A stretch of 64,000 nucleotides of DNA from Methanofollis tationis (GCF_013377755.1 NZ_JABXWR010000001.1:445104-509103), one strand, 5' to 3'; counted from the stretch's first letter, positions 54,321 through 63,754 are shown. Translations and numbers: made by a program. The notes: generated from the sequence alone by a model not told the origin.

Positions 54321-54663
54321 GGCTGCTGAGCGCCTCCCATGCCTCCTGGGCTGCGGTGGTCGCCGCCGAGACCGCACCGGCAACCGCCGGAACCGCCTCG
54401 TCGTAGTTCCCCCCCTCGACCATGGCGATCACGGAACTCAGCGTCTCGATCGCCTTCTTAAACGAGGCATGGCCGGTGCTCCTGTGGGCGAACTCGAGAT
54501 CTGCCCGGACGTCCTCGAGCATGAGAAGAAGCATCTTCTTCCCGCCGGCCTTTTCGGCATCTGAAAAGCCGGTCAGGGCGGCGATCAGTTTTGACGCACG
54601 GATCAGTTCGGATTTTGCTTTTTCACCGTACTGATACTGCAAAACGGCCGTCTTCGGATCCAT
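54307..54663 (-). CDS. Small conserved-looking helical protein of unknown function
   Basis: A 118-aa protein, not recognised. It is strongly helical with a four-helix-bundle pattern (QYGEKAKSELIRASKLIAAL, KMLLLMLEDVRADLEFAHRS, FKKAIETLSSVIAMVE, AAQEAWEALS). ATG 54663 is chosen; the longer frame overlaps the upstream spacer. It begins about 55 bp after the DUF5350-like gene and overlaps the nitroreductase start, so it belongs to the same operon. Confidence 0.6.
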   Translation of the reverse strand: MDPKTAVLQYQYGEKAKSELIRASKLIAALTGFSDAEKAGGKKMLLLMLEDVRADLEFAHRSTGHASFKKAIETLSSVIAMVEGGNYDEAVPAVAGAVSAATTAAQEAWEALSSHGLL

Positions 54664-54717
54664 ACATTGAATGGATGCAGAAGATATAAAAGATGATTTG
54701 GAGGGGGATATCACGCC

Positions 54718-55026
54718 TTATCTGGACTTCTGCTTCACGCCCATCGCAGTGGTCTTGGACCGCGGCATGCGCCTGCGGACCCGCGGGTCGTTGATCTTCG
54801 GGGCGCCGCGTGCACCGCCGCGTCCACCGCTGCGGCGCTGCTGGGGTCTGCCGCCCCGGCCCTGCTGGCGCTCGGCCTGGATTGCGATCTTCCTCAGTGT
54901 CGACGAGGGCTTGAAGCGCTGGTTCGGACCCGGCTTCTTTGTGGTTGACTCCTTTGCTCTAACCAGGCGGATCTTGCCTGCGACATTCTTCACCTGTGCC
55001 CAGGTGGTGGTTCCTGTTTTTCCCAT
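54718..55026 (-). CDS. Small basic protein (DUF5350-like)
   Basis: A 102-aa very basic protein. N-terminal KTGTTTWAQVKNVAGKIRLVRAKESTTKKPGPNQRFK is conserved-looking; the middle is Arg/Gly/Gln rich (RQQGRGGRPQQRRSGGRG), and the tail is KSR. Recalled as the methanogen family DUF5350. Nucleic-acid or ribosome binding is likely from composition. It is the next gene after gatE on the minus strand, with about 50 bp between them. Confidence 0.7.
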   Translation of the reverse strand: MGKTGTTTWAQVKNVAGKIRLVRAKESTTKKPGPNQRFKPSSTLRKIAIQAERQQGRGGRPQQRRSGGRGGARGAPKINDPRVRRRMPRSKTTAMGVKQKSR

Positions 55027-55074
55027 AATCAGACTCCCTATATATTTACTCAGTACCGGGTTTAAAGATGTTGC

Positions 55075-56904
55075 TCAGATCACCCGGGAAATTTCCTGCC
55101 GCAGGGCTTCGCTCACTTTCTTCCCGTCGACCTTGCCGCGGGCCTCCTCCATGACAAGCCCCATTAAGGGGCCGAGGGCGCGCATCCCTTTCTCCCGGAC
55201 GAACTCGATGCGATCGGCGACGATCGTCTGTACAAGAGCGGCGAGATCGGTGTCGCTCATCCCGCCCGCATGCGCACCGATGGCGTCGGCCACCGGCGTG
55301 CCGGCGGCGATCCCGGTGAGGATCTCGGGGACCGCCTCCTTTGCAACCGTTTCGTCTTCGACTGCCTGAAGGACCGCAAGGATCTCGGCGGGGGCGAGCC
55401 GTTCCACGGCGACGCCGTCCCGCCCCAGCTCCTTGAGGGTGGCGAGGACCGTCCGGGCGGCCAGGTTCGGCCTGATCCCGGCGTCGACCGCCGCCCTGAA
55501 GAGGGGGAGGCTCTCAGAGTACGCCACCTGATGTGCAAGGGCGGCGTCGAGGCCGTAATCGGTCTCGAAGCGGGCCGCAAGGTCAGAGAGAAGTTCGGGC
55601 ACCCCGACTGCATCCCAGAGGGTGCCGGTGATCGCCACCGGGAAGACGTCGGTCTCCGGGTACATCCGGGCGGCGCCGGGCAGGGGGCGCATATAGGCGG
55701 TGCTCCCTTCTTCGAGCATCTTCCTGGTCTCCTCGGGGACCCCTTCGAGGGCGAGGCGGGCGCGGTGCCTGACCTGTTTTGCGCCGCACTCGGTCTTCTT
55801 CCGGTCTCCGGCGATCAGGATGACGGCGTCCTCGTCGGCGACGCCGAGGTGGCGGCGGAGGCTCTCGACCTCGTCGGCGGTCACCCCGTAGGCCGGGAGT
55901 TCGTCGGTGTGGAAGATCCCGCCGAGCCCGCACTTCTTCACGTAGTCCGAGATCTCCGAGCCGAGCCTGCGGCCGGGCTGGATCTCGCGGCCGACCATCC
56001 CGGCGTAGCCGTGGAGGACGACCGCGAGGATCGCCTTCGCCTTCTTCAGGATCGAGGACTTCGTCCCCGCGAAGAGGGCGGTGACGTCGTGCGTCTCCTG
56101 GCCGACCGCAGCATGGCGGGCGAGGAGTTCGTCGCGGATGGCGAGCAGGTTCATCTGCCGCTGCGCCTCCCGGCGGACGACCTCGGCGATGAGGTCGAGT
56201 TCCTGCACGCCCTTGATCTCGACCCGCGCCCCCTCCCTGATCGAGACGTTGATGTCCTGCCGGATCGTCCCGAGACCCCGCTTCACCTTGCCGGTGGAGC
56301 GGAGGACCATGCCGATGTATTCGGCCGTCCCCTGGACGTCTTCGGGGGTGAACATGCAGGGGGCGGTGGTGATCTCGACGAGCGGGATGCCCAGGCGGTC
56401 CAGGGAGAAGGTGCTCCCCTCGACCCGCTGCGCCGCCTCTTCTTCAAGGCAGATCGTCTCGATGACCCCGCCGTTCGGGAGGACGCCGCCCATGGCGACG
56501 AGGGCCGTCCGCTGGAACCCGCTGGTGTTCGAGCCGTCGATGACGAGTTTTCGCATCGTGTGCACCTGCTCTACCGGGTGCATCGCAAAGGTCCTGGCGA
56601 TGGTGAGGGCAATCCCCAGGGCCTCCTGGTTCATCGGGGCCGGGGGCTCCTCGTCGTTCTCCACCAGGCAGGTGGTGTCGTAGGTGAGGTAGTGGAACTG
56701 CCGCAGGTCCATCATCTCCTCGGCCGCCGCCCGGTCGATCTCGCCCATCTCCGAGACGGTCGCATGGAGGTAGCGGAAGAACTCGCCGGTGTGCTCCTCG
56801 GTCTTGCGCAAGGCCGTCGGGCAGCGGCAGAAGAGTTTCTCGGCCGTGTCGAGCTGCTGGTGGATCTCGATCCCGGCCTTGAGCCCGAGCGCCTTATAGT
56901 CCAT
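55075..56904 (-). CDS. gatE: Glutamyl-tRNA(Gln) amidotransferase subunit E
   Basis: A 609-aa GatE, the archaea-specific tRNA-binding and kinase subunit. Recognisable parts: KAGIEIHQQLDT at the start, LVIDGSNTSGFQRTALVA and RQDINVSI of the GatB-like core, the AspRS-type GAD insert (about 275-400), and the C-terminal YqeY-like helical tail ending in LMGLVMEEARGKVDGKKV. With GatD it converts Glu-tRNA(Gln) to Gln-tRNA(Gln). It overlaps gatD by 11 bases. Confidence 0.97.
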   Translation of the reverse strand: MDYKALGLKAGIEIHQQLDTAEKLFCRCPTALRKTEEHTGEFFRYLHATVSEMGEIDRAAAEEMMDLRQFHYLTYDTTCLVENDEEPPAPMNQEALGIALTIARTFAMHPVEQVHTMRKLVIDGSNTSGFQRTALVAMGGVLPNGGVIETICLEEEAAQRVEGSTFSLDRLGIPLVEITTAPCMFTPEDVQGTAEYIGMVLRSTGKVKRGLGTIRQDINVSIREGARVEIKGVQELDLIAEVVRREAQRQMNLLAIRDELLARHAAVGQETHDVTALFAGTKSSILKKAKAILAVVLHGYAGMVGREIQPGRRLGSEISDYVKKCGLGGIFHTDELPAYGVTADEVESLRRHLGVADEDAVILIAGDRKKTECGAKQVRHRARLALEGVPEETRKMLEEGSTAYMRPLPGAARMYPETDVFPVAITGTLWDAVGVPELLSDLAARFETDYGLDAALAHQVAYSESLPLFRAAVDAGIRPNLAARTVLATLKELGRDGVAVERLAPAEILAVLQAVEDETVAKEAVPEILTGIAAGTPVADAIGAHAGGMSDTDLAALVQTIVADRIEFVREKGMRALGPLMGLVMEEARGKVDGKKVSEALRQEISRVI

Positions 56905-58135
56905 GTTCAGACCTCCTCCGGATCTCGCCTTTCAGGTCGGTCGCCATCAGCCTCCGCACCTCTTCGGGGTCGGACTCGTTCCCGAGCACCCACATCAGTT
57001 TGGTGAGCGCCGCCTCAGGGAGCATGTCCTCGCCCTCGACCACGCCGGCGGCGAGCAGGTCGCGGCCGGTGTCGTAGACGCGGTCGCAGACGCGGCCGTG
57101 CAGGCACTGCGAGGTCATCACCACGGTGGTGCCGGCGTCGATCAGGTCCCGCACCGCCCCGATGCACCCGGTCGAGACATGGCCGAGGCCGGTGCCGGCG
57201 ATGACCAGGCCGCGGTAGCCCTCGTAGGCCCTGACGATCTCCGCTGCCATGCCGGGGTAGAAGGCGAGCAGGCCGCAGCGCTCTTCGAGGCGGTCGCGGA
57301 GCGCGAGGGCTGAGGCGCCCCGGCGCACCGCGTCATCGGAGAGGGTGACGGCAAGTGAGGGAAAGTCCACCCGCCCGATCGGGGCCATGTCGTGGCTCTG
57401 GAAGGCGTCTCTCCGTGAGGTGTGCATCTTTCGCACCCGCGTCCCCCGGTGAAGGGCACAGTAATCGTCGTTCGTGGTGGCGTGCATCGCCACGGCGACC
57501 TCGCCGAGGTCTGAGCCTGCGGCGGCGGCGGCGCACATGGCGTTCATGATGTTGTCCGAGCTCGGGCGGTCGGCCGAACGCTGCGAGCCGACGAAGACCA
57601 CCGGCACCGGGGTTTCGAGCATGTACGAGACCGCCGAGGCCGAGTAGGCCATCGTGTCGGTGCCGTGGGTGACGATCACGCCGCGGGCGCCGCCCCTGAC
57701 CGCCGCGTGGATGGAGCGGGCAAGATCCTGCCAGATCGCCGGCGTCATGTTCTCAGAGAGGATGGTGGCGAGCACCTCGGCGCGGTAACGGCCGATCGAG
57801 GAGAGGCCCGGGATCGCCCTGAGGATATCGTCGGCGGTGAACTGGCTCGTCACCGCTCCGGTCCGGTAGTCGATCTTCGATGCGATCGTCCCGCCGGTGG
57901 AGATGATCGCAAACCCGGGAAGGCTCTCGTCCTGCTCGACCGCAACGGGTGTGGGCACCGCCGTTCCCCCGTTCTTCCGAACGAGGGTGCAGGTCGCCGG
58001 GTCCACCCCGATGTTGTAGCCGCTGCCCAGTTTGAGGACGGCCATGCCGTCGCGGTCCGTGATATAGATCCCTTCCACCGGGTGGCCCCGGCAGGAGGCG
58101 GCGACGATGTCGCCGGTCGAAAATGCTTCACTCAT
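56894..58135 (-). CDS. gatD: Glutamyl-tRNA(Gln) amidotransferase subunit D
   Basis: A 413-aa GatD with an N-terminal about 75-residue domain and an L-asparaginase-like domain: ISTGGTIASKIDYRTGAV (catalytic Thr), THGTDTMAYSAS (second Thr with Asp) and Lys in VRKMHTSRRDAF. It releases ammonia from glutamine or asparagine for GatE. The ATG at 58135 overlaps the argH stop by eight bases. argH, gatD and gatE are thus closely coupled. Confidence 0.97.
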   Translation of the reverse strand: MSEAFSTGDIVAASCRGHPVEGIYITDRDGMAVLKLGSGYNIGVDPATCTLVRKNGGTAVPTPVAVEQDESLPGFAIISTGGTIASKIDYRTGAVTSQFTADDILRAIPGLSSIGRYRAEVLATILSENMTPAIWQDLARSIHAAVRGGARGVIVTHGTDTMAYSASAVSYMLETPVPVVFVGSQRSADRPSSDNIMNAMCAAAAAGSDLGEVAVAMHATTNDDYCALHRGTRVRKMHTSRRDAFQSHDMAPIGRVDFPSLAVTLSDDAVRRGASALALRDRLEERCGLLAFYPGMAAEIVRAYEGYRGLVIAGTGLGHVSTGCIGAVRDLIDAGTTVVMTSQCLHGRVCDRVYDTGRDLLAAGVVEGEDMLPEAALTKLMWVLGNESDPEEVRRLMATDLKGEIRRRSEHGL

Positions 58136-59612
58136 GCTCTGCAAGCCTCCCGGCTTCCACAATCAGTCCGGCGATCGCCGTTGCGACCGCCTCTTTTCGT
58201 GCGGCCGCCGCCGCCTCGTCCCCGGCGAGCAGGCGCCGCCGCTCCGCGATCGCCCTGGTCGTCTCTGAGGGCGCCGGCCCGCCGATCGCCTTTCTTTCAG
58301 CGACGGAAAACGCGGGATCGAGCGCCGCAGCGACGCGCTCGGCCGTCAGCCCCTGCCCGCAGAGCGAGAGCCCGGCGACCTCCTGTGCCGCCGCTTCCAG
58401 GGTGGCGAGGTCGAGTGCGCCCATCTTCACCGCCCGCCCGACGATCGAGTGCGCCGTCCTGAAGGGGAGGCCGTATTCCCGCACCATCACGTCGGCGAGT
58501 TCGGTCGCCGTCGAGAACCCGCAGCCCGATTCCGCCGCCATCCGGTCGGGGTGGAAGGTCGCCGTCGCCAGCATCCCGCGCAGGACGCCGAGGCTCTGGT
58601 GCGCCGCCTCCACGCCGCGCCAGAGGTGCGGGGTGAGCTCCTGCAGGTCGCGGTTGTAACTCATCGGCAGCCCCTTCGTGATCGTCAGGGCGGCGACGAG
58701 CGAGCCCGCAACGGTCCCGGCCTTCGCCCGCATGATCTCGGCGGTGTCCGGGTTCTTCTTCTGGGGCATGATCGAACTTGTCGAGGAGTAGCCGTCGGCC
58801 AGGGTGACGAACCTGACAAAAGCGGTGCTCCAGACGACCATCTCCTCGCAGAGACGGCTTACCGTCGCCATCTGGACGGCGCAGGCGGAAAGCGCCTCAA
58901 GGGCGAAATCACGCGTCGAGACGGCGTCCATTGAGTTGCCCATCGGCCGCTCGAATCCCAGGAGGGCGGCGGTCATCTCCCGGTCGATCGCAAACCCCGT
59001 CGAGGCGAAGGCGGCCGCACCGAGGGGGCACTCGTTTGCCCGGTCATAGGCGCCAAGAAGCCGCCCACCGTCGCGGCCGAGCGCCGCCTCGTAGGCGAGG
59101 AGGTGGTGGGCGAGCGTGGTGGGCTGGGCATGCTGGAGGTGAGTGAAGCCCGGCATGATCGTCTCCGTATGCTCGCCGGCGAGGTCGAGCAGGAGCCCCC
59201 GAAGGCGGCAGGTCTCCTCGACCAGGGCGATCAGGTCGTCGCGCAGGCGCATCCTGATGCAGGTCGCCACCTCGTCGTTCCTGGACCTGGCCATATGGAG
59301 GCGCCCCCCGAAGGCCTCGCCGACCTGTCCGATCAGCACCGCTTCCTTGCCGGCGTGGATGTCCTCGAAACGCTCGTCGTAGGCTTCTGCCGGGATACCG
59401 TCACGGTAGAAGCCGATGAGGGCCCGCATCAGCGCCTCGGCCGCCGCGCGGTCGATGATCCCCTGACGGGAGAGCATCAGGAGGTGGGCCATATCCACCA
59501 GCACGTCCATATCGGCGATCTCGCGATCGGCCGCCATCGAGGAGAGGAAATGCATCACCTCGCCTGTCCGGTCGTCGCTGAGCCTGCCCCGCCGCACCAG
59601 ATCTCGTTGCAT
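58128..59612 (-). CDS. argH: Argininosuccinate lyase
   Basis: A 494-aa member of the fumarase/aspartase superfamily. Motifs: ARSRNDEV, HLQHAQPTT (catalytic His) and the signature SSIMPQKKNPD. It cleaves argininosuccinate to arginine and fumarate in arginine synthesis. The start at 59612 gives the conserved N-terminus (VRRGRLSDDRTGEVMHFLSSM). CCCTATATACA is directly upstream of the ATG and would be too near for a TATA box, so the real promoter is probably further up. It leads the argH-gatD-gatE unit. Confidence 0.97.
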   Translation of the reverse strand: MQRDLVRRGRLSDDRTGEVMHFLSSMAADREIADMDVLVDMAHLLMLSRQGIIDRAAAEALMRALIGFYRDGIPAEAYDERFEDIHAGKEAVLIGQVGEAFGGRLHMARSRNDEVATCIRMRLRDDLIALVEETCRLRGLLLDLAGEHTETIMPGFTHLQHAQPTTLAHHLLAYEAALGRDGGRLLGAYDRANECPLGAAAFASTGFAIDREMTAALLGFERPMGNSMDAVSTRDFALEALSACAVQMATVSRLCEEMVVWSTAFVRFVTLADGYSSTSSIMPQKKNPDTAEIMRAKAGTVAGSLVAALTITKGLPMSYNRDLQELTPHLWRGVEAAHQSLGVLRGMLATATFHPDRMAAESGCGFSTATELADVMVREYGLPFRTAHSIVGRAVKMGALDLATLEAAAQEVAGLSLCGQGLTAERVAAALDPAFSVAERKAIGGPAPSETTRAIAERRRLLAGDEAAAAARKEAVATAIAGLIVEAGRLAEHE

Positions 59613-59718
59613 TGTATATAGGGTTGAGGTTTCAGACGAAATGAATCTGTGGGGATGAACGGAATGGCGTGAGGGGGCGATGGGGATGGCGTGCTCTCCC
59701 CTCAGGGCCGCCAGCCCC

Positions 59719-60318
59719 TCACAGCCACGCCTTCCGCGCCGCCGCCTCGATGGCGCGCTGCACGCTGTCTTTCGGGATGATCGTCGTCACCGGGATCCTG
59801 ACCACCTGCTCGATGGTGGAGGAGGCGATCGGTGCGCAGACGACGGCGATCGCCCCCTCCCGCTCGGCGCGCACGGCGGCGACGATGGCGTCCTCGAAGG
59901 TGTGGACCGGGTACTCGCGGACCCTGACCTGCTGGCCGTCGATCACCGCCGTCCTCTCCTGGATGGACTCGAGCACGTAGCGGGCGGCGATCAGCCCGAT
60001 GAACGCCTCCTCCGAGGGGCGGGAGAAGGCCCGGACGGCGTTGAGGATCATCCGCAGGGTCGAGAGGGTCGGGGAACGCTTGCCGTTGAGGATCTTATAG
60101 AGGGTGCTCTGTGCGATCCCGCTCTTCTCGGAGAGTTCGCGCACGCTCACCCGCAGGTCGTTTTTGAGGATGTGCTGGAGGGTCTGTATGAACTCTTCAT
60201 CCGACAGGAGGGCGGCGTGGAAGAGGCGGTCAAGGGGGTTTGCCTGGATCATGGATGGGTACAGATGTGACAATTCCTTGAGGATATAGGTTCTCCTGTC
60301 CAGGCCGGGTGACGACAT
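59719..60318 (-). CDS. XRE-type transcriptional regulator
   Basis: A 199-aa regulator: helix-turn-helix at about 58-95 (VSVRELSEKSGIAQSTLYKILNGKRSPTL) and a C-terminal domain of archaeal type (ALAA-IAVVCAPIASSTIEQVVRIPVTTIIP) related to ligand-binding cores of this archaeal family. The ATG at 60318 is a choice between three in-frame ATGs (60339, 60318, 60252). It is divergent from the ABC importer with 113 bp between starts, so it likely controls import. Confidence 0.8.
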   Translation of the reverse strand: MSSPGLDRRTYILKELSHLYPSMIQANPLDRLFHAALLSDEEFIQTLQHILKNDLRVSVRELSEKSGIAQSTLYKILNGKRSPTLSTLRMILNAVRAFSRPSEEAFIGLIAARYVLESIQERTAVIDGQQVRVREYPVHTFEDAIVAAVRAEREGAIAVVCAPIASSTIEQVVRIPVTTIIPKDSVQRAIEAAARKAWL

Positions 60319-60399
60319 CGGGGAAAAGTTCCAGTACATGAGGGCACAAAGTGTCAAAATCGTGCCGCATCGTCCGCAATCGGGATGCCCAATAAGGAT

Positions 60400-60408
60400 T
60401 TTTAAATA
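60400..60408 (+). promoter_or_regulatory. TATA box of the ABC importer operon
   Basis: TTTTTAAATACC at about 60399-60410 is a good archaeal TATA box, 27-30 bp before the ATG at 60432, which implies an almost leaderless transcript. It lies within the spacer shared with the divergent XRE-type regulator gene. Confidence 0.65.
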
Positions 60409-60431
60409 CCAGCAGGGAAGAACGATTCCCC

Positions 60432-61643
60432 ATGACCAGAAAGATTCTTGTCGCCGCCCTGATCTCTGCGATCATCGCGGTGCTCTTTGTCGCCGGATGC
60501 ACCGGCGAGGGGCCCTCGACCGGTGGAGAGACCACGGTGGACGTGATCTACGCCGCCACCGGCCCGATGCCGATGCTCCTCTCGACCGACCAGATCGACG
60601 GCTACATGGCATGGCAGCCCTTCGTCGCCGTCGCCACCGTGAGCGGCATCGGCAAAGTGGTCTCGTACTCGCAGGACATGCCGCCCGCAGGCATGTGGAC
60701 CGACCACACCTGCTGCGCCTTCGCGGCCCGCACCGACATCATGCAGGAGCGCCCTGATCTCGTCAACGCCTTCTCGGCGCTCACGATCGCTGCAAACGAC
60801 TATATCAAGCAGAACCCGGACAAAGCCGCTGAACTCAGCGCCGACTGGCTCTACGGCAAGGACGACATGACCTTTGGCAACGTGACCGTGAACTCGGTGG
60901 ACGTGCTCAAGGCCTCGATCCCGACCCTGAAGTTCACCAGCGACCCCTCGGAGGCCTGGATCCAGAGCAACGACAACTTCGTCGTCTCGCTGCGCGAACT
61001 CGGCTACATCACCGGTTCCTTGAAGGATGCGGACACCGCCACCGTCCACAGCGAACTCTACGACTTCAGCCCCTATGAACAGGCGAAGGCGATGCTTGCA
61101 AACGGCTCGATCACGACCCCGGCCAGCGCCGGCACGATTGCTCTGGGCTACCTGCCCTCTGACCACCACGCCGCCCTCTTCGTTGCCGTCAAGGACTGGC
61201 AGTACTTCAACGACACCTACGGCATCGCCCTCAAGCCCGCATCCGAAGGCTCGGGCGCCGTCGATACCGCCGACCTGATCGTCAACGGCGCGAAGGTCGC
61301 CACCGTCAAACTCGTGAAGGGCGAGGGCGGTTCGCAGCTGATGACCCTGGCCGCCCAGGACACGATCCAGTTCGCCTTCGTCGGCACCCCGCCAGCGATC
61401 ACCGCTATCGACAAAGGAACACCTATAAAGATTCTCCACCCATTACAGACGGAAGGATCGGGCCTTGTTGTTTCAGCCGATGCACCTGCCAACGACTGGC
61501 AGAGTTTCATCGCATGGGCAGAACAGCGTGCGGCTGAAGGTAAGCCTCTGAAGATTGCGTCACCGCCCAAGGGCTCGATCCAGGACGTGCAGCTCCGCGC
61601 CGCACTCGGAGACAGCAATGTGGTGGTGAACGAAGCGCAATGA
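60432..61643 (+). CDS. ABC substrate-binding lipoprotein, apparently circularly permuted
   Basis: A 403-aa NMT1/SsuA-type binding protein. Signal peptide and lipobox FVAGC (Cys23). Halves of the fold are in reverse order: the usual second half (QIDGYMAWQPF, residues 54-64; then FTSDPSEAW, LRELGYI) comes first, and the usual first half (GYLPSDHHAALFVA at 239; FVGTPPAITAIDKGTPIKI at about 316; KGSIQDVQLRAALGD near 380) comes second. The protein ends in VVVNEAQ, the natural joint before the QIDG segment. No half is duplicated. It imports an unidentified small ligand, of nitrate, sulfonate or thiamine-precursor type. Confidence 0.85.
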   Translation: MTRKILVAALISAIIAVLFVAGCTGEGPSTGGETTVDVIYAATGPMPMLLSTDQIDGYMAWQPFVAVATVSGIGKVVSYSQDMPPAGMWTDHTCCAFAARTDIMQERPDLVNAFSALTIAANDYIKQNPDKAAELSADWLYGKDDMTFGNVTVNSVDVLKASIPTLKFTSDPSEAWIQSNDNFVVSLRELGYITGSLKDADTATVHSELYDFSPYEQAKAMLANGSITTPASAGTIALGYLPSDHHAALFVAVKDWQYFNDTYGIALKPASEGSGAVDTADLIVNGAKVATVKLVKGEGGSQLMTLAAQDTIQFAFVGTPPAITAIDKGTPIKILHPLQTEGSGLVVSADAPANDWQSFIAWAEQRAAEGKPLKIASPPKGSIQDVQLRAALGDSNVVVNEAQ

Positions 61644-62401
61644 GAAAGTACCTGAAAATTGTCCTTCCCATCATCCTCATTTTTGGATGGGAAACCGTTG
61701 CGATCCTCCTGAACAACCCGTTTATTCTACCCAGGATCGAGACGGTCGTTGCCGTCCTGCTCGAGCCGACGAAAAACATCCTGGGGAGCGGCAGTCTTCT
61801 CGAAGGCGCCGGGCTCAGTTTGTACCGCGTCCTCCTCGGCTTCCTGACCGCCGCCGCCGTCGCCATACCCCTGGGCATCCTGATGGGCAGGTACCCGATG
61901 GTGCAGGACCTTGCCGATGGGGTGATCCAGGTCTTCAGACCGATCCCCCCGCTCGCCTGGCTCCCGGTCGCCCTCGCGTGGTTCAAGATCGGGCTCACCT
62001 CGATCGTCTTCATCATCTTCATCGGGGCGTTCTTCCCGATCGTGCTCAACACGATCGCCGGGGTCAAGAGCGTGAACCGGACCTGGCTTGAGACGGCGAC
62101 GGTCTACGGGGCAAGCGGACGGCAGATCATGACGAAGGTCGTCCTGCCGGCCGCCGCCCCCACGATCTGGACGGGCTTGCGCGTCAGCCTCGGGATCGCA
62201 TGGCAGTGCGTGGTGGCGGCCGAGATGCTGCCCGGCACCACTTCGGGCCTCGGCTACATGATCATGGCCGCCTACAACCTCGGCCAGATGCAGGTGATCA
62301 TCGCCGGCATGATCGTGATCGGCTTCATCTCCCTCGTCCTCGACGCCCTCTTCAGGGAGGTCGAGGTGCGGATGTTTGCGTGGCAGGGGCGGTACCAGTG
62401 A
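61640..62401 (+). CDS. ABC transporter permease (SsuC/TauC type)
   Basis: A 253-aa permease with about six membrane helices. The EAA loop (ETATVYGASGRQIMTKVVLPAAAP) marks the interface with the ATPase. Its ATG overlaps the binding protein stop (ATGA). Family members move taurine, alkanesulfonate, nitrate or pyrimidine precursors; no clue to which one applies here. Confidence 0.93.
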   Translation: MRKYLKIVLPIILIFGWETVAILLNNPFILPRIETVVAVLLEPTKNILGSGSLLEGAGLSLYRVLLGFLTAAAVAIPLGILMGRYPMVQDLADGVIQVFRPIPPLAWLPVALAWFKIGLTSIVFIIFIGAFFPIVLNTIAGVKSVNRTWLETATVYGASGRQIMTKVVLPAAAPTIWTGLRVSLGIAWQCVVAAEMLPGTTSGLGYMIMAAYNLGQMQVIIAGMIVIGFISLVLDALFREVEVRMFAWQGRYQ

Positions 62402-62414
62402 GGAGGAAGAGCAG

Positions 62415-63176
62415 ATGGAACTGAACGTCGAGCACATCAGCAAATCCTTTGTCACGAGCAAAGGCGAGCGGGTCGACGCCCTCGGCGACGTCACCTTCAC
62501 CATACGGGATAAGGAGTTCGTCTGCATCGTCGGCCCCTCGGGGTGCGGCAAGACGACGCTTCTCCGGATCATCGCGGGCCTGGACACGCCGACCGGCGGA
62601 AAGGCCGAACTCGGTGGGAAAGAGATCGTCGGCCCCTCGCCGAAGATGGCGATGATCTTCCAGGAGTACTCGCTCTATCCCTGGCGGACGGTGCTGGACA
62701 ACATCGCCTTCGGCCTTGAGGTCCAGGGGGTGGAGAAAGATGCGCGCTATGCGGCCGCACGGAAATATCTCCACCTCGTCGGCCTCGACGAGTTCGAGAC
62801 CTCGTACCCGTACGAGCTCTCCGGCGGGATGCGCCAGCGGGTGGCGGTGGCGCGTGCGCTCGCCGTCGAGCCCGCGGTGCTCCTGATGGACGAGCCCTTC
62901 GGGGCGCTGGATGCCCAGACCAGGAACGCGATGCAGACCGAACTCCTCGAGATCTGGGAGAAGACGAAGAAGATCGTGATCTTCGTGACGCATTCGGTGG
63001 ACGAAGCTGTTTTCCTCTCTGACCGCATATTTGTCCTCTCGACCCGTCCGTCGAAGATCAGGGAGATCGTCGACGTCCCCCTCGCGAGGCCGCGAGACCG
63101 GACGAGCGTCGAGTTCGCGCAGGTGAGGAGATATGTCCTCGCTCTGATCCAGAACACGGGAGAATCCTCCCAGTAA
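62415..63176 (+). CDS. ABC transporter ATPase (SsuB/TauB type)
   Basis: A 253-aa ATPase: Walker A GPSGCGKTTLL, signature LSGGMRQRVAVARA, Walker B VLLMDEPFGALD, switch His in VTHSVDEAV. The segment QEYSLYPWRTV is the Q-loop region of this subfamily. GAGGAGGAAGAGCAG precedes ATG 62415 and supports this start rather than the longer frame. It ends the three-gene operon under the divergent regulator. Confidence 0.95.
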   Translation: MELNVEHISKSFVTSKGERVDALGDVTFTIRDKEFVCIVGPSGCGKTTLLRIIAGLDTPTGGKAELGGKEIVGPSPKMAMIFQEYSLYPWRTVLDNIAFGLEVQGVEKDARYAAARKYLHLVGLDEFETSYPYELSGGMRQRVAVARALAVEPAVLLMDEPFGALDAQTRNAMQTELLEIWEKTKKIVIFVTHSVDEAVFLSDRIFVLSTRPSKIREIVDVPLARPRDRTSVEFAQVRRYVLALIQNTGESSQ

Positions 63177-63200
63177 CCTTTATTACGAAAAATCTCCATG

Positions 63201-63209
63201 TTATAAAGC
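63201..63209 (+). promoter_or_regulatory. TATA box of rpl10e
   Basis: TTATAAAGC lies about 32-37 bp before the ATG at 63238. GAGGCGTTGTGAG between them may act as a ribosome-binding site, so a short leader is expected. Confidence 0.6.
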
Positions 63210-63237
63210 ACTAACTTACGGCGAGGCGTTGTGAGAT

Positions 63238-63750
63238 ATGGTACGAAAACCAGGAGTAATGTACAGGAATCTCGCTAAGAAGGCATACACCAGGCGAGAA
63301 TATATGGGCGGTGTGCCCGGCAGCAAGATTGTTCAGTTCGAAATGGGCAACCCCGGGGCGCAGTTCCCGGCCGAAGCGACCCTTCAGGTTGTCGAGGGCT
63401 GTCAGATCCGTCACACCGCTCTCGAAGCGGCGCGTATTAACATCAACAGGCGCCTGATGAAGGATGTGGGGCGTGCGAACTATCACCTCAAGCTCCGCAC
63501 CTACCCTCACCATGTGCTGCGTGAGAACAAACAGGCGACCGGCGCCGGTGCAGACCGTGTCTCAGAAGGGATGCGGCTTGCGTTCGGCAAGGCGGTCGGT
63601 ACGGCCGCCCGGGTGATCCCGGGTCAGAAGGTCTTTACCGTCTACACCAGCCCGCAGTACCTCGAGAAGGCGAAGGACGCCCTCAAGCACGGCGGCTACA
63701 AGCTCCCGACGCCCATCCGCATTGTTATCTCAGAGAAAAATCAGAACTAA
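63238..63750 (+). CDS. rpl10e: 50S ribosomal protein L10e
   Basis: A 170-aa L10e (uL16 equivalent). It starts [12 protein letters not shown] with [12 protein letters not shown] and contains [39 protein letters not shown] and the C-terminal [16 protein letters not shown] segment typical of the family. It sits near the A and P sites of the large subunit. It is monocistronic, with its own TATA box and a T-rich end. Confidence 0.97.
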   Translation: MVRKPGVMYRNLAKKAYTRREYMGGVPGSKIVQFEMGNPGAQFPAEATLQVVEGCQIRHTALEAARININRRLMKDVGRANYHLKLRTYPHHVLRENKQATGAGADRVSEGMRLAFGKAVGTAARVIPGQKVFTVYTSPQYLEKAKDALKHGGYKLPTPIRIVISEKNQN

Positions 63751-63754
63751 ACGG

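Noticed and set aside
55270-57006. 578-codon plus-strand open frame opposite gatE
   Set aside because: It is exactly antisense to gatE/gatD, rich in Asp, Gly and Arg without domain pattern; gatE is certain.
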